Positions 54,942 to 63,683 of a DNA stretch of 64,000 nucleotides are shown one piece after another (position 1 is the stretch's first letter; every line of letters starts with the position of its first letter). Under the pieces are notes generated by a model. It did no database searches. It was not told the DNA's origin and saw nothing but the letters and a program-made list of their open reading frames with translations. The translations under genes were made by a program, and so were the position numbers. This DNA is from Dyella silvae. GTDB lineage: Bacteria > Pseudomonadota > Gammaproteobacteria > Xanthomonadales > Rhodanobacteraceae. The stretch covers positions 62,001 through 126,000 of the forward strand of contig NZ_JAPJBQ010000005.1 in NCBI RefSeq assembly GCF_026421305.1, written 5' to 3'.

Positions 54942-56267
54942 TTAGGAGGTAACCCGGCTGAACAGGCGTCGCCAGACCAGGTAGACCGGGATGCCGGCCG
55001 CCATGATAAGCAGGCCGATGCCGGTGTTAATCGGGCTGGAACGCAGGCTCTGCACCATCACCAGACCGATGGTGGCGATGAAGATCACCGGCAGCAGCGG
55101 ATAGCCCGGCACGCGGAACGTGACCTGCGAACCCTCGCGCTTGCGGTACCAGAACAGCGTGCCCACGCCGAAGGCACAAGCCAGCCAGTCGCCGAAGGTG
55201 GCGTAGTCGAGCAATTGGCCGTAGCTGCCCGACCACACCAGCACAATGGCCCAGCCCGAAAGCAGCAGCAGCGCGATGTTGGGCGTGCGGTGGGTGGGGT
55301 GCAGGCGCGCCACGCTGCGGAAAAACAGGCCGTCCTCACCCATCACCTGGAGCACGCGCGCGCCTGCCACGAGGGTGATGTTGCAGAAGCCGAGCGCGGA
55401 AATGGCCACGCCGATGGCGATCAGCTTGGCCCCGGCGGTGCCGAAGACCCGCTGCATCACATCGGCGGCCGGCGCACGGCTGGCGGCGAGACCCGCGTGG
55501 CCCAGTACGGAGAGATAGGCAAGGTTTACCAGCGCATAGGCGGCGATGACCAGCAGCATGCCGATCAGCAGGGCACGAGGCAGTGTGCGCTGCGGCTCGC
55601 TGACCTCGCCGGCGAGATTATTGAGGTAGGTAAACCCGGAGTAGGCAAAAAGCACCGGCAGCGCCGCACCCATGAAGCCCACATCAACGGTCTGCGGGTC
55701 GGTGGCCAGGACGCCGTTGCCGCTCACGCCGGCCAGCAACAGGCCGCAGACCACCAGCACCGCGACGGCCAACAGCTTGAGCAGGGTGAACATGTTCTGC
55801 ACCTGGGCACCCAGGCGCAGTCCGAACAGGTTGATCAGCGCCACGAACACCAACGCGCCAATGGCCAGACTCATGGTGGCGCTGGGGGGCAGACCGAACA
55901 GGGACGCCGCATAGCTCGCAAAGATCGTGGCGACCGCGGCCGTCGATCCCGAGTAGATCACCAGCAACATGCTCCAGCCAAACAGAAAGCCGGCCAGCGG
56001 GCCAAAGGCTTCGCGCAGATACACGTAGCTGCCGCCTGCGTGGGGGCGCCGAGCGCCAAGCTCCGCATAGCAAAGCGCGCCGATCAAGGTGAGCAGGCCA
56101 GCGCCGATCCACATGAGCAGCAGTGACAAGCCCGACGATGTGCGCATCGCCACGACGTACGGGTTGAGGAAGATACCGCCGCCGATGATGCCGCCGACCA
56201 CGATCATGGCCGCGTCCCACGGGCGGAGGCGGCGGACGTAACCGCCGGACGTCGAGGAGTCGCTCAT
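54942..56267 (-). CDS. Amino acid/polyamine/organocation (APC) permease
   Basis: A 441-residue integral membrane protein with about 12 helices. The first reads DAAMIVVGGIIGGGIFLNPYVVA and contains the APC unwound GxGIF element; helix 6 region has FAYSGFTYLNNLAGEV, also typical. The ATG at 56267 is the natural start before a short polar tail (MSDSSTSGGYVRRLRP). It should import amino acids or related amines by H+ or exchange coupling. The small FeS subunit gene begins 51 bases downstream in the same direction, which raises the possibility that the transporter feeds the hydroxylase-like enzyme. Substrate is not predictable from sequence. Confidence 0.87.
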   Translation of the reverse strand: MSDSSTSGGYVRRLRPWDAAMIVVGGIIGGGIFLNPYVVAMRTSSGLSLLLMWIGAGLLTLIGALCYAELGARRPHAGGSYVYLREAFGPLAGFLFGWSMLLVIYSGSTAAVATIFASYAASLFGLPPSATMSLAIGALVFVALINLFGLRLGAQVQNMFTLLKLLAVAVLVVCGLLLAGVSGNGVLATDPQTVDVGFMGAALPVLFAYSGFTYLNNLAGEVSEPQRTLPRALLIGMLLVIAAYALVNLAYLSVLGHAGLAASRAPAADVMQRVFGTAGAKLIAIGVAISALGFCNITLVAGARVLQVMGEDGLFFRSVARLHPTHRTPNIALLLLSGWAIVLVWSGSYGQLLDYATFGDWLACAFGVGTLFWYRKREGSQVTFRVPGYPLLPVIFIATIGLVMVQSLRSSPINTGIGLLIMAAGIPVYLVWRRLFSRVTS

Positions 56268-56331
56268 GAAATTCCCGCTGCGGAAAACTCCGCCGAGAAT
56301 GGCGGGTGGCGCGGCGGGCGGCAAGCCCCGG

Positions 56332-56362
56332 AAAAAAAGGCCGGCGTCTGGCGACGCCGGCC
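56332..56362 (-). terminator. Rho-independent terminator after the S53 peptidase gene
   Basis: A 10-bp stem GGCCGGCGTC/GACGCCGGCC with a four-base loop is followed by seven T on the minus strand, 24 bases after the peptidase stop codon. Confidence 0.9.
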
Positions 56363-56386
56363 CTTGTTCCGTCTTTGAAGCCGTTA

Positions 56387-58327
56387 TCAGAACACGCTGA
56401 GCAGCAACGCCAGGTTGGTTACGTTGAGCGTGCCGATGCCCGCGCCCGGCTCGTACCCGTTCTTGCCTTTGTAGAACCAGTTGTCGCCTTCGCGAATATC
56501 GTTGAAGGCCGACCACTTGCCGTAGCCGAACGCGTCCTGCAGGAAGTACACCTGCGGATTCCACAAGCCGACACGATGGCCGGTGCTTTGGGTCAGCAGG
56601 GCGCTGATGCCGTTGAGCTGCGGTGCCACGAAACTGGTGCCGCCGTAGCCGGTGATCACACCGCCATCCACCGTCGACACCACGATGTAGCCCGTCTCGG
56701 GGTCCGCATTGAGTGCAAGATCCGGCACGTTGCGCCCGTGGAAGTTGCCCGGCAATACCAGCTGCGTCTGCGCACCGGCGACGGGGTCGATATAGGTGAG
56801 TGTCTGCTTCTTCTCGCTGCGGCGGATGCCATTGGTGAACCACTGGTACGCCGGCGTCTGCCAATACACGCTGACACCACCGCCGCCACCGACCGAGAAC
56901 AGATCGATCAAGCCCTTGCCGAAATTCTTGTCGAAGTAATTCTGGATGTAATCCCAGCCCCAGATTTGCTCCTTGGTGATCGACGCATACGGGCCCGCCA
57001 CGCCGTTATGGTGGAAGCGATAGGTGAAGGGTACGGTCGTGCCGCCCGCTGCCGTGATGTACGGGTCCGATGCGGGCGAGTCGACGGTCAGTGGCGCGTT
57101 ATACGTGCCTGGGCCAGTGCCCACGCCGAGGTCGCGTACGGTGTCATAGGCACCCGAGTCGCCACTCGCGGCAAACGTGGACTGACCTTGCACGGCTGCT
57201 TCCAGAAGAATCTGGTGGAAGGTCTGCAGATCGCCCACATCAGTCGTATCGGTATTGCTGGCACCAGGCACATTGAGCGCGGCGAAGTTGAAGATCTCCG
57301 GCAGGCCCCAGCTGGTGGAAATAGTGTCGGCCTTGTTGTCGACCACAGCCTGCATGAACGCGTCAGTGAAGCCATTGCCGGCATTGGGTGCGTCGTACAC
57401 CAGCACATCGGCGAAGGGTGCGAGGCCACCGGACTGTTCGACATCCAGTGAGGTTTCGCCGCTGCCGCCATCAAAGGCGCCGCCACCATCGACATGGATC
57501 TGCGTGATGCGGTTGGGCTTAGTGATCAGGCCGATGCCGTTCCAGTAGGTCTCCGCATCGCTTGGATAAAAGTTGGACAGGGTCACAATGGCGATGGTCG
57601 AACCCTGGCCATTGACGCCTTGCGCGTACAACGGGTTGATGTTGTACATGTTGGCGACGTCGCCGACCGTGAACTCACCCGGCGTACCGGTTGCGGTGGG
57701 GTTGCCGTTCGAGCTGGATGGGGCGGTGAGCGTGCTGCGCGCCAACGCCTTTGTGCCAGCGGCCGCCTGACGGCTCTCTACCGATTTGATGGCGTGCGAT
57801 GCGTACTTGTGTTCATTGTTGAGGCCTGAAACGAACAGCAACGAGTTCGTCAGCTCGTTTGGCAACACCAACGACTGCGTGGGGCGATGGAACGACCGGC
57901 CGGTGTCTTTCGACGTAAAGGTGTGAATGGGCGTTTTGAACGCCGCACTGAACTGCGCCATGGTGCCGCTGGTGCGGATCGCCATGCGGTTTGCCAGCAC
58001 GGTGCCGCTCAGGCCGTTCTGCTTGAGGAAATTCTGCACCTGCGCAACTTCGGCATCCGTTGCGCCGTACTTGCCGGCGAATTCGCTGGTGGAAAGAAAA
58101 CGGTGATAGTTGGCGTTGCCCGGTGTCACCGTCTGCTGGATGTAGTTCTCCAGCTGCTCCTGGTTATGCAGTCGCATGACGAGCGTGACATTGATGATCT
58201 GCGAGTTGTTGGCTGGCCCCGTATCGGTGGCCGCCTTGACGTCTGCGGCGCTGGCGCCGGCAGAGACGGAAGTGAGCAGTACTGCGAGAGAGGCCGCGAG
58301 CGTCTTGCGATGCAAGTTCCAGAGCAT
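56387..58327 (-). CDS. Secreted S53 (sedolisin/kumamolisin-type) acid peptidase
   Basis: A 646-residue pre-pro-peptidase. The ATG at 58327 follows TGGAGA and opens a signal peptide (KTLAASLAVLLTSVSAGASA, to about residue 28). Residues 30-200 are the pro-kumamolisin activation domain. The catalytic domain has the S53 triad: Glu291 and Asp295 in GETSLDVEQ, Asp390 in AASGDSGAY, and Ser565 in YGGTSFVAP. The C-terminal calcium loop is visible as FNDIREGDN and GYEPGAGIGTLNV. These are endopeptidases active at acidic pH, so the enzyme probably digests extracellular protein. It is single and has a terminator after it; divergent to fumarase. Confidence 0.92.
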   Translation of the reverse strand: MLWNLHRKTLAASLAVLLTSVSAGASAADVKAATDTGPANNSQIINVTLVMRLHNQEQLENYIQQTVTPGNANYHRFLSTSEFAGKYGATDAEVAQVQNFLKQNGLSGTVLANRMAIRTSGTMAQFSAAFKTPIHTFTSKDTGRSFHRPTQSLVLPNELTNSLLFVSGLNNEHKYASHAIKSVESRQAAAGTKALARSTLTAPSSSNGNPTATGTPGEFTVGDVANMYNINPLYAQGVNGQGSTIAIVTLSNFYPSDAETYWNGIGLITKPNRITQIHVDGGGAFDGGSGETSLDVEQSGGLAPFADVLVYDAPNAGNGFTDAFMQAVVDNKADTISTSWGLPEIFNFAALNVPGASNTDTTDVGDLQTFHQILLEAAVQGQSTFAASGDSGAYDTVRDLGVGTGPGTYNAPLTVDSPASDPYITAAGGTTVPFTYRFHHNGVAGPYASITKEQIWGWDYIQNYFDKNFGKGLIDLFSVGGGGGVSVYWQTPAYQWFTNGIRRSEKKQTLTYIDPVAGAQTQLVLPGNFHGRNVPDLALNADPETGYIVVSTVDGGVITGYGGTSFVAPQLNGISALLTQSTGHRVGLWNPQVYFLQDAFGYGKWSAFNDIREGDNWFYKGKNGYEPGAGIGTLNVTNLALLLSVF

Positions 58328-58774
58328 GTGTTGTTCTCCAGGGTGAATGGAGCCCCGGCCGCGCGTTGACGACGCATTGCACGCCGCCACGCCTTTCGGC
58401 GAGAGCCTGTAAGACGGATTTGGTCACCTTCCCCGAACAACCGCGCGGCCCCCTGAAGACATCATCCGCCCGGCCGGGAGAACCTAGCGTCCCGGGTGGG
58501 TTGCCGGGAAGTGCCTGATTCATCGCATGAAATAACGAAATCCGCGTCACGCCTCACTTCGCATCGAAAGAAGTTTCGCGCTCACCATCTGGCCTACGGC
58601 GCTGGCCATGCCGGCGGTTGGTTGGAGGCTTTTTCCTGGGGCGGGGATCCGTCGCGAAAACCCGCGCGCGCGGTCTTTTGGGGGCGGGGAGCCGTTTGCG
58701 GCACAATAGAAGGGTTGTGCGTCGTGGACAGCCTGTTTTCGACGCCGAATTTCCCCGGAGTCGAAGCAAACGCC
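58328..58774. other. Divergent promoter region of the S53 peptidase and fumarase genes
   Basis: No gene is supported in these 447 bases. A CACAATAGAAGG stretch at about 58700 could be a -10 region for fumarase. Two long open frames that cross the region are extensions or antisense of the genes on either side. Confidence 0.4.
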
Positions 58775-60289
58775 ATGACCACCATCAAGCAAGACGATCT
58801 GATCCAGTCCGTCGCCGACGCCCTGCAGTACATCAGCTACTACCACCCCGTCGACTACATCACCAATCTCGCCGCCGCCTATGAGCGCGAGGAGTCGCCG
58901 GCCGCGAAGGACGCGATGGCGCAGATCCTGATCAACTCGCGCATGGCCGCCGAAGGCCATCGCCCGCTGTGCCAGGACACCGGCATCGTCACCGTCTTCC
59001 TCAAGGTCGGAATGAATGTGCGTTGGGACGCCACCCTGTCGCTGGAAGACATGGTCAACGAAGGTGTGCGCCGCGCTTACAACGATCCCGACAACAAGCT
59101 GCGTGCCAGCGTGCTGGCCGATCCGGCCGGCAAGCGCACCAACACCAAGGACAACACGCCGGCGGTGATCAACGTCTCGATCGTGCCGGGCGACACCGTG
59201 GACGTCATCGTCGCCGCCAAGGGCGGTGGTTCGGAAGCGAAGTCCAAGTTCGCGATGCTCAACCCGTCCGACTCCATCGTGGACTGGGTGCTCAAGACGG
59301 TGCCGACCATGGGCGCCGGCTGGTGCCCGCCGGGCATGCTGGGCATCGGCATTGGCGGCACGGCCGAGAAGGCGATGCTGCTGGCCAAGGAAGCGCTGAT
59401 GGAGCCGATCGACATCCAGGATCTGATCGCCCGTGGCCCGAGCAATCGCGCCGAAGAGCTGCGCATCGAGCTGTACGAAAAGGTCAACGCGCTGGGCATC
59501 GGTGCCCAGGGCCTGGGTGGCCTGACCACCGTGCTCGACATCAAGATCAAGGATTACCCGACCCACGCGGCCAACCTGCCGGTGGCCTTGATTCCGAACT
59601 GCGCCGCCACGCGCCACGCGCACTTCACGCTGGACGGTTCGGGCCCGGTCGCGCTTGATGCACCGTCGCTGGAAGACTGGCCCAAGCTCACCTACGACGC
59701 CAGCAAGGGCCGTCGCGTGAACCTCGACACCGTGACGCGCGACGACGTCGCCAGCTGGAAGCCGGGCGAAGTGCTGCTGCTCAACGGCAAGCTGCTCACC
59801 GGCCGCGATGCCGCGCACAAGCGCATGGTCGACATGCTCAACAAGGGCGAGCCGCTGCCGGTCGATTTCAACGGCCGCTTCATCTACTACGTGGGCCCGG
59901 TCGACCCGGTGCGCGACGAAGTGGTGGGCCCGGCCGGCCCGACCACGGCCACCCGCATGGACAAGTTCACCGAGCAGGTGCTGGCACAGACCGGCCTGCT
60001 GGGCATGGTCGGCAAGGCCGAGCGCGGCCCGGCGGCGATCGATGCGATCAAGAAGCACCAGTCGGTGTACCTGATGGCCGTGGGCGGCGCTGCGTATCTC
60101 GTGTCCAAGGCCATCAAGGCGTCGCGCGTGGTCGGCTTTGCCGATCTCGGTATGGAAGCGATCTACGAGTTCGAAGTGAAGGACATGCCGGTGACGGTGG
60201 CCGTCGATTCGGCCGGTACTTCCGTGCACCAGACGGGTCCGAAAGAATGGCAGGCCCGCATCGGCAAAATCCCCGTAGTGGTGGCGTAA
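58775..60289 (+). CDS. fumA: Class I [4Fe-4S] fumarate hydratase
   Basis: A 504-residue class I fumarase, single-chain type. It interconverts fumarate and L-malate in the TCA cycle. The ATG at 58775 starts the conserved N-terminus (DLIQSVADALQYISYYHPVDYI); the longer open frame upstream is non-coding. Three cysteines at family-typical positions can hold the labile [4Fe-4S] cluster: LCQDTG (Cys66), GAGWCPPGM and PNCAATRHAHF. The C-terminal beta domain includes YYVGPVDPVRDEVVGPAGPTTATRMDKF. Class I enzymes are oxygen- and superoxide-sensitive; an oxygen-stable FumC is not in this window. A repeat element lies right after it. Confidence 0.93.
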   Translation: MTTIKQDDLIQSVADALQYISYYHPVDYITNLAAAYEREESPAAKDAMAQILINSRMAAEGHRPLCQDTGIVTVFLKVGMNVRWDATLSLEDMVNEGVRRAYNDPDNKLRASVLADPAGKRTNTKDNTPAVINVSIVPGDTVDVIVAAKGGGSEAKSKFAMLNPSDSIVDWVLKTVPTMGAGWCPPGMLGIGIGGTAEKAMLLAKEALMEPIDIQDLIARGPSNRAEELRIELYEKVNALGIGAQGLGGLTTVLDIKIKDYPTHAANLPVALIPNCAATRHAHFTLDGSGPVALDAPSLEDWPKLTYDASKGRRVNLDTVTRDDVASWKPGEVLLLNGKLLTGRDAAHKRMVDMLNKGEPLPVDFNGRFIYYVGPVDPVRDEVVGPAGPTTATRMDKFTEQVLAQTGLLGMVGKAERGPAAIDAIKKHQSVYLMAVGGAAYLVSKAIKASRVVGFADLGMEAIYEFEVKDMPVTVAVDSAGTSVHQTGPKEWQARIGKIPVVVA

Positions 60290-60296
60290 TACCGCA

Positions 60297-60440
60297 CTTC
60301 TCCTTCTCCCCTCCGGGGAGAAGGCCGGGATGAGGGGCGGGTGCTTGCGAAAGCGCTTCTAGAGCAAGCTTTCGCAACGCCCGCAACTGAGGCAAGCCCG
60401 CCCCCTCACCCCAACCCTCTCCCCGCAGGGGAGAGGGAGC
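60297..60440. repeat. Inverted-repeat element without cargo (same arms as the DUF559 unit)
   Basis: Left arm 60297-60341 (core TCTCCCCTCCGGGGAGAAGG) and right arm 60397-60440 are inverted copies of one another with few mismatches; each contains its own small hairpin. About 55 bases lie between, including GCGAAAGCG/CTTTCGC. The arms match those around the DUF559 gene at 63.2-63.7 kb. It looks like a MITE-sized relative of that unit. Confidence 0.75.
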
Positions 60441-60568
60441 TGGTACGGCAACTCCATACTCTTCCGCATTTAGCCATCTAAACGCCTCTGTCCTTCAGCG
60501 GTTGCATTCCACCTGCTGCGGCGCAACACTGGCGAAATTGTTTTCCCCAACCACCAACGAAGGTACTC

Positions 60569-63187
60569 GTGAACCCGCAAAGCCCCGCGTCGCTTCCTGC
60601 TGACGCATCCTGGATCGTGATGAAGTTTGGCGGCACCAGTGTCGCTACCCTGCCGCGCTGGCAGAACATCCGTGAGCTCGTTGCCAGCCGCCGCGCCGAA
60701 GGCGCCCGCGTGCTGGTGGTCGTGTCCGCGCTCACCGGCATCACCGACGCACTCAAACATCTGTGCGCGCAGGAAGACAAGGGCAAACGCATCGAGGCTG
60801 CCAAGGCGATCGCACAGCGTCACTACGACCTGCTCGATCACATGCAGCTGGCGGTTCCGGACACCCTCGACGCCCGACTCACCGAACTCGCGCGGCTGGC
60901 CGAAGACGGCCCGTCGCAACTGGGCGAGCTCGCGTGGGCGGCACTGGTGCAGGCGCATGGCGAGCTGATGTCCAGCGCGCTGGGCGCGGCGTTCCTCACT
61001 CACAGCGGTTTGACGACGCAGTGGGTGGATGCGCGCGACTGCCTCTCTGCGATCGCATTGCCTAACCAGAATGAGCGCACCAAGTTGCTCTCGGCCATGG
61101 TGGAGGCGAAGCCCGATCCTGCGTTGAACGCGCGCCTGGCCGAACTGGGCGATGTGTTCATCACGCAGGGCTTCATCGCGCGTGAATCGCAGGGTCGCAC
61201 CGTGCTGCTCGGTCGTGGTGGTTCGGATACGTCCGCTTCGTACTTCGGCGCGTTGCTGAAGGCGCAGCGCGTGGAAATCTGGACGGACGTGGCGGGCATG
61301 TTCACCGCCAACCCGCGCCAGGTGCCCAGTGCACGCCTGCTACAGCGCCTCGATTACGAGGAGGCCCAGGAAATCGCTTCCACCGGAGCCAAGGTGCTGC
61401 ATCCGCGTTGCCTTTCGCCGCTGCGCGAGCCGCGCGTGCCGCTGCTGATCAAGGACACCAACCGGCCCGAGCTGGAAGGCACCCTGATCGGCCCGGAAGT
61501 GCGCGAGCATGCGCCGAGCGTCAAAGCCATCAGTGCACGCAAGGGCATCACCCTGGTGTCGATGGAGTCGGTAGGCATGTGGCAGCAGGTCGGCTTTCTC
61601 GCCGACGTGTTTGCGCACTTCAAGCAGCACGGCCTGTCGGTGGACATGATCGGCTCGGCCGAGACCAACGTGACGGTGTCGCTGGATCCTACGGAAAACC
61701 TGCTCGATTCCGACGCGCTCGCCGCGCTGGCCAGCGATCTGGCCAAGGTGTGCCGTGTGAAAGTGATTGCGCCGTGTGCGGCGATCACGCTGGTGGGGCG
61801 CGGTATGCGTTCCATGTTGCACACGCTGTCCACCGTGCTTGCCGAGTTCGGCCAGCTGCGCGTGCACATGATTTCGCAGTCGTCCAACAACCTCAATCTC
61901 ACCTTCGTGGTGGATGAAAACGTGGTGGATGAGCTGCTGCCGCATTTGCACGAACTGCTGATCACCGCTGGTGCGTTGCGTACCGACGACAGCGCGTTGT
62001 TCGGCCCAAGCTGGCAGGCGCTCTATGGCAGCGGCGAAGTGCTGCCACCGGCGGCTTCGTGGTGGCGCGAAGAGCGTCGTGCCGACCTGCTCAAGTTGGG
62101 TGCGGACGCCACGCCGCGCTACGTCTACCATCTGCCGACCGTGCGTCAGCAGGCGCGTGATCTGAAAACGCTGGCGGCAGTGGATCGCCTGCATTACGCG
62201 GTGAAAGCCAACACGCACCCCGCCATCCTCAAGGCGCTGGCCGAAGAAGGCTTCGGTTTCGAGTGCGTGTCGCCGGGTGAACTGAAGGCGGTGATGGCCG
62301 TGGTGCCGGAGTCCGCGCCTCTGCTCTTCACCCCCAACTTCGCACCACGCGAAGACTACGAGTGGGCCCTGACCACGCGCGCCACGCTCTCGCTGGATTC
62401 GCTATACCAGCTGGACCAGTGGGGCGAGCTGTTCCGCGGCCGTGAAGTCGTGTTGCGTCTTGATCTCGGTCGTGGCCTCGGTCACCACGAGAAGGTGCGC
62501 ACCGGCGGCAGCGGCAGCAAGTTCGGTCTGCCGGTGGAGCAGTTGGACACCTTCCTGCGGCTTGCCGATACGCATGGGGTGACCGTGCGTGGCCTGCACG
62601 CGCACCTGGGCTCGGGCATCCTCGACGATGGCCACTGGGGCGAGGTGTACGGGCAGCTTGCCAGTCTTGCCGAACGCATCGGCAGCGTGACCTTCCTGGA
62701 CATCGGCGGCGGCCTCGGCGTGCCCTCGCATCCGGGCGAGGCGCGTCTGGATATCGCGGCGCTCGACCGGGTGCTGCGTGAGGTGAAGGCGGCCTATCCA
62801 CACTACAAGCTGTGGATGGAGCCGGGCCGGTACCTCGTCGCGGATGCCGGTGTGCTGCTCACCAAGGTCACCCAGACCAAGGGCAAGGGGAACAACCAGA
62901 TCCGTTACCTCGGTGTGGATACCGGCATGAACAGCCTGATCCGCCCCGCGCTGTACGAGGCCTGGCACGAGATCGTGAACCTCACGCGCCTTGACGAGCC
63001 GGCCACCGGGCTGTTCCAGGTGGTCGGCCCGATCTGCGAAAGCGGCGACGTGCTGGGTACCGACCGCCGCCTGCCGGAGCCGCTGGAAGGCGACGTGATG
63101 CTGGTGGCGCAGGCCGGCGCGTACGGCAAGGTGATGTCCTCGCCGTACAACATGCGCGATGAGGCTGAGGAGATCATTCTCGAGTAA
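60569..63187 (+). CDS. lysAC: Bifunctional aspartate kinase / diaminopimelate decarboxylase
   Basis: An 872-residue fusion typical of Xanthomonadaceae/Rhodanobacteraceae. The GTG start at 60569 has AAGG upstream. Residues 1-460 are aspartate kinase (VMKFGGTSV, SALTGITD, GRGGSDTSASYF) followed by ACT regulatory domains around 320-460, which in homologues bind lysine as feedback inhibitor. From about 510 on it is a PLP-dependent diaminopimelate decarboxylase: PLP lysine Lys546 in HYAVKANTHP, HLGSG, DIGGGLG and CESGDVLGTDR. The enzyme thus catalyses the first and last steps of lysine synthesis, and its DAP substrate links it to peptidoglycan. murL lies just downstream. Confidence 0.95.
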   Translation: MNPQSPASLPADASWIVMKFGGTSVATLPRWQNIRELVASRRAEGARVLVVVSALTGITDALKHLCAQEDKGKRIEAAKAIAQRHYDLLDHMQLAVPDTLDARLTELARLAEDGPSQLGELAWAALVQAHGELMSSALGAAFLTHSGLTTQWVDARDCLSAIALPNQNERTKLLSAMVEAKPDPALNARLAELGDVFITQGFIARESQGRTVLLGRGGSDTSASYFGALLKAQRVEIWTDVAGMFTANPRQVPSARLLQRLDYEEAQEIASTGAKVLHPRCLSPLREPRVPLLIKDTNRPELEGTLIGPEVREHAPSVKAISARKGITLVSMESVGMWQQVGFLADVFAHFKQHGLSVDMIGSAETNVTVSLDPTENLLDSDALAALASDLAKVCRVKVIAPCAAITLVGRGMRSMLHTLSTVLAEFGQLRVHMISQSSNNLNLTFVVDENVVDELLPHLHELLITAGALRTDDSALFGPSWQALYGSGEVLPPAASWWREERRADLLKLGADATPRYVYHLPTVRQQARDLKTLAAVDRLHYAVKANTHPAILKALAEEGFGFECVSPGELKAVMAVVPESAPLLFTPNFAPREDYEWALTTRATLSLDSLYQLDQWGELFRGREVVLRLDLGRGLGHHEKVRTGGSGSKFGLPVEQLDTFLRLADTHGVTVRGLHAHLGSGILDDGHWGEVYGQLASLAERIGSVTFLDIGGGLGVPSHPGEARLDIAALDRVLREVKAAYPHYKLWMEPGRYLVADAGVLLTKVTQTKGKGNNQIRYLGVDTGMNSLIRPALYEAWHEIVNLTRLDEPATGLFQVVGPICESGDVLGTDRRLPEPLEGDVMLVAQAGAYGKVMSSPYNMRDEAEEIILE

Positions 63188-63202
63188 ACCTCAGTCCCCC
63201 AC

Positions 63203-63661
63203 TTCTCCCTCTCCCCTTCGGGGGAGAGGGCTGGGGTGAGGGGCGGGTGCTCGCGATAACGTACCAACCAAGGACGCTCACGGATGAAGCGTTTGAATGT
63301 CGATAGGGCTCGCGGCATGCGAGGTGCCCAAACGGACGCGGAACAATTGCTCTGGCATCACCTGCGCAATCGCCGCCTGCAAGGCTGGAAATTCCGGCGC
63401 CAGCACGAAATCGGTCGTTACATCGTTGATTTTGTCTGTCCGGACGCTGGCCTGATCGTGGAGCTGGACGGCGGCCAACATGGCGATCAGTTGATTTATG
63501 ACGAGCGCCGTACCGTGGAGCTGGAAGCAATGGGCTACAGGGTCCTGCGTTTCTGGAACAATGACGCATTGAAGAACGTGGAAGGCGTGCTTGAGGTGAT
63601 CCTGCAGGCTTTGGCCAGCCCGGCCCCTCACCCCAACCCTCTCCCCGAAGGGGAGAGGGAG
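63203..63661. mobile_element. Repeat-bounded unit carrying a DUF559 gene
   Basis: Left arm 63203-63247 and right arm 63619-63661 are inverted copies sharing TTCTCCCTCTCCCC and GGTGAGGGGCGGG-type cores. They enclose one complete gene, and its stop codon falls just past the right arm, so the last residues (PHPNPLPEGERE) are translated from the repeat. An empty pair with the same arms is 2.8 kb away. The unit separates lysAC from murL. No transposase is encoded, so movement would need help from elsewhere. Status as a mobile unit is inference. Confidence 0.6.
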
Positions 63662-63664
63662 TAG
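63284..63664 (+). CDS. DUF559 (VSR-endonuclease-like) protein
   Basis: A 126-residue small protein. AAGGA lies before the ATG. The DUF559 core is evident: TDAEQLLWHHLRNRRLQG-WKFRRQ, HEIGRYIVDFVCPDAGLIVELDGGQH, and GYRVLRFWNNDALKNVEGVL. Members of this group are related to very-short-patch repair endonucleases of the PD-(D/E)xK-like fold; the D, ExDGxQH residues needed for metal binding are present, so nuclease activity is plausible but not shown. The final dozen residues come from the flanking repeat. In other genomes DUF559 genes often end in this same HPNPLPEGERE tail. Confidence 0.85.
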   Translation: MKRLNVDRARGMRGAQTDAEQLLWHHLRNRRLQGWKFRRQHEIGRYIVDFVCPDAGLIVELDGGQHGDQLIYDERRTVELEAMGYRVLRFWNNDALKNVEGVLEVILQALASPAPHPNPLPEGERE

Positions 63665-63683
63665 CGTCGACGGAGACTTGAGA

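Noticed and set aside
54366-56126. 586-codon plus-strand frame opposite the permease and FeS subunit
   Set aside because: Translation is His/Gln/Arg-rich with no recognisable domain, and covers two real minus-strand genes.
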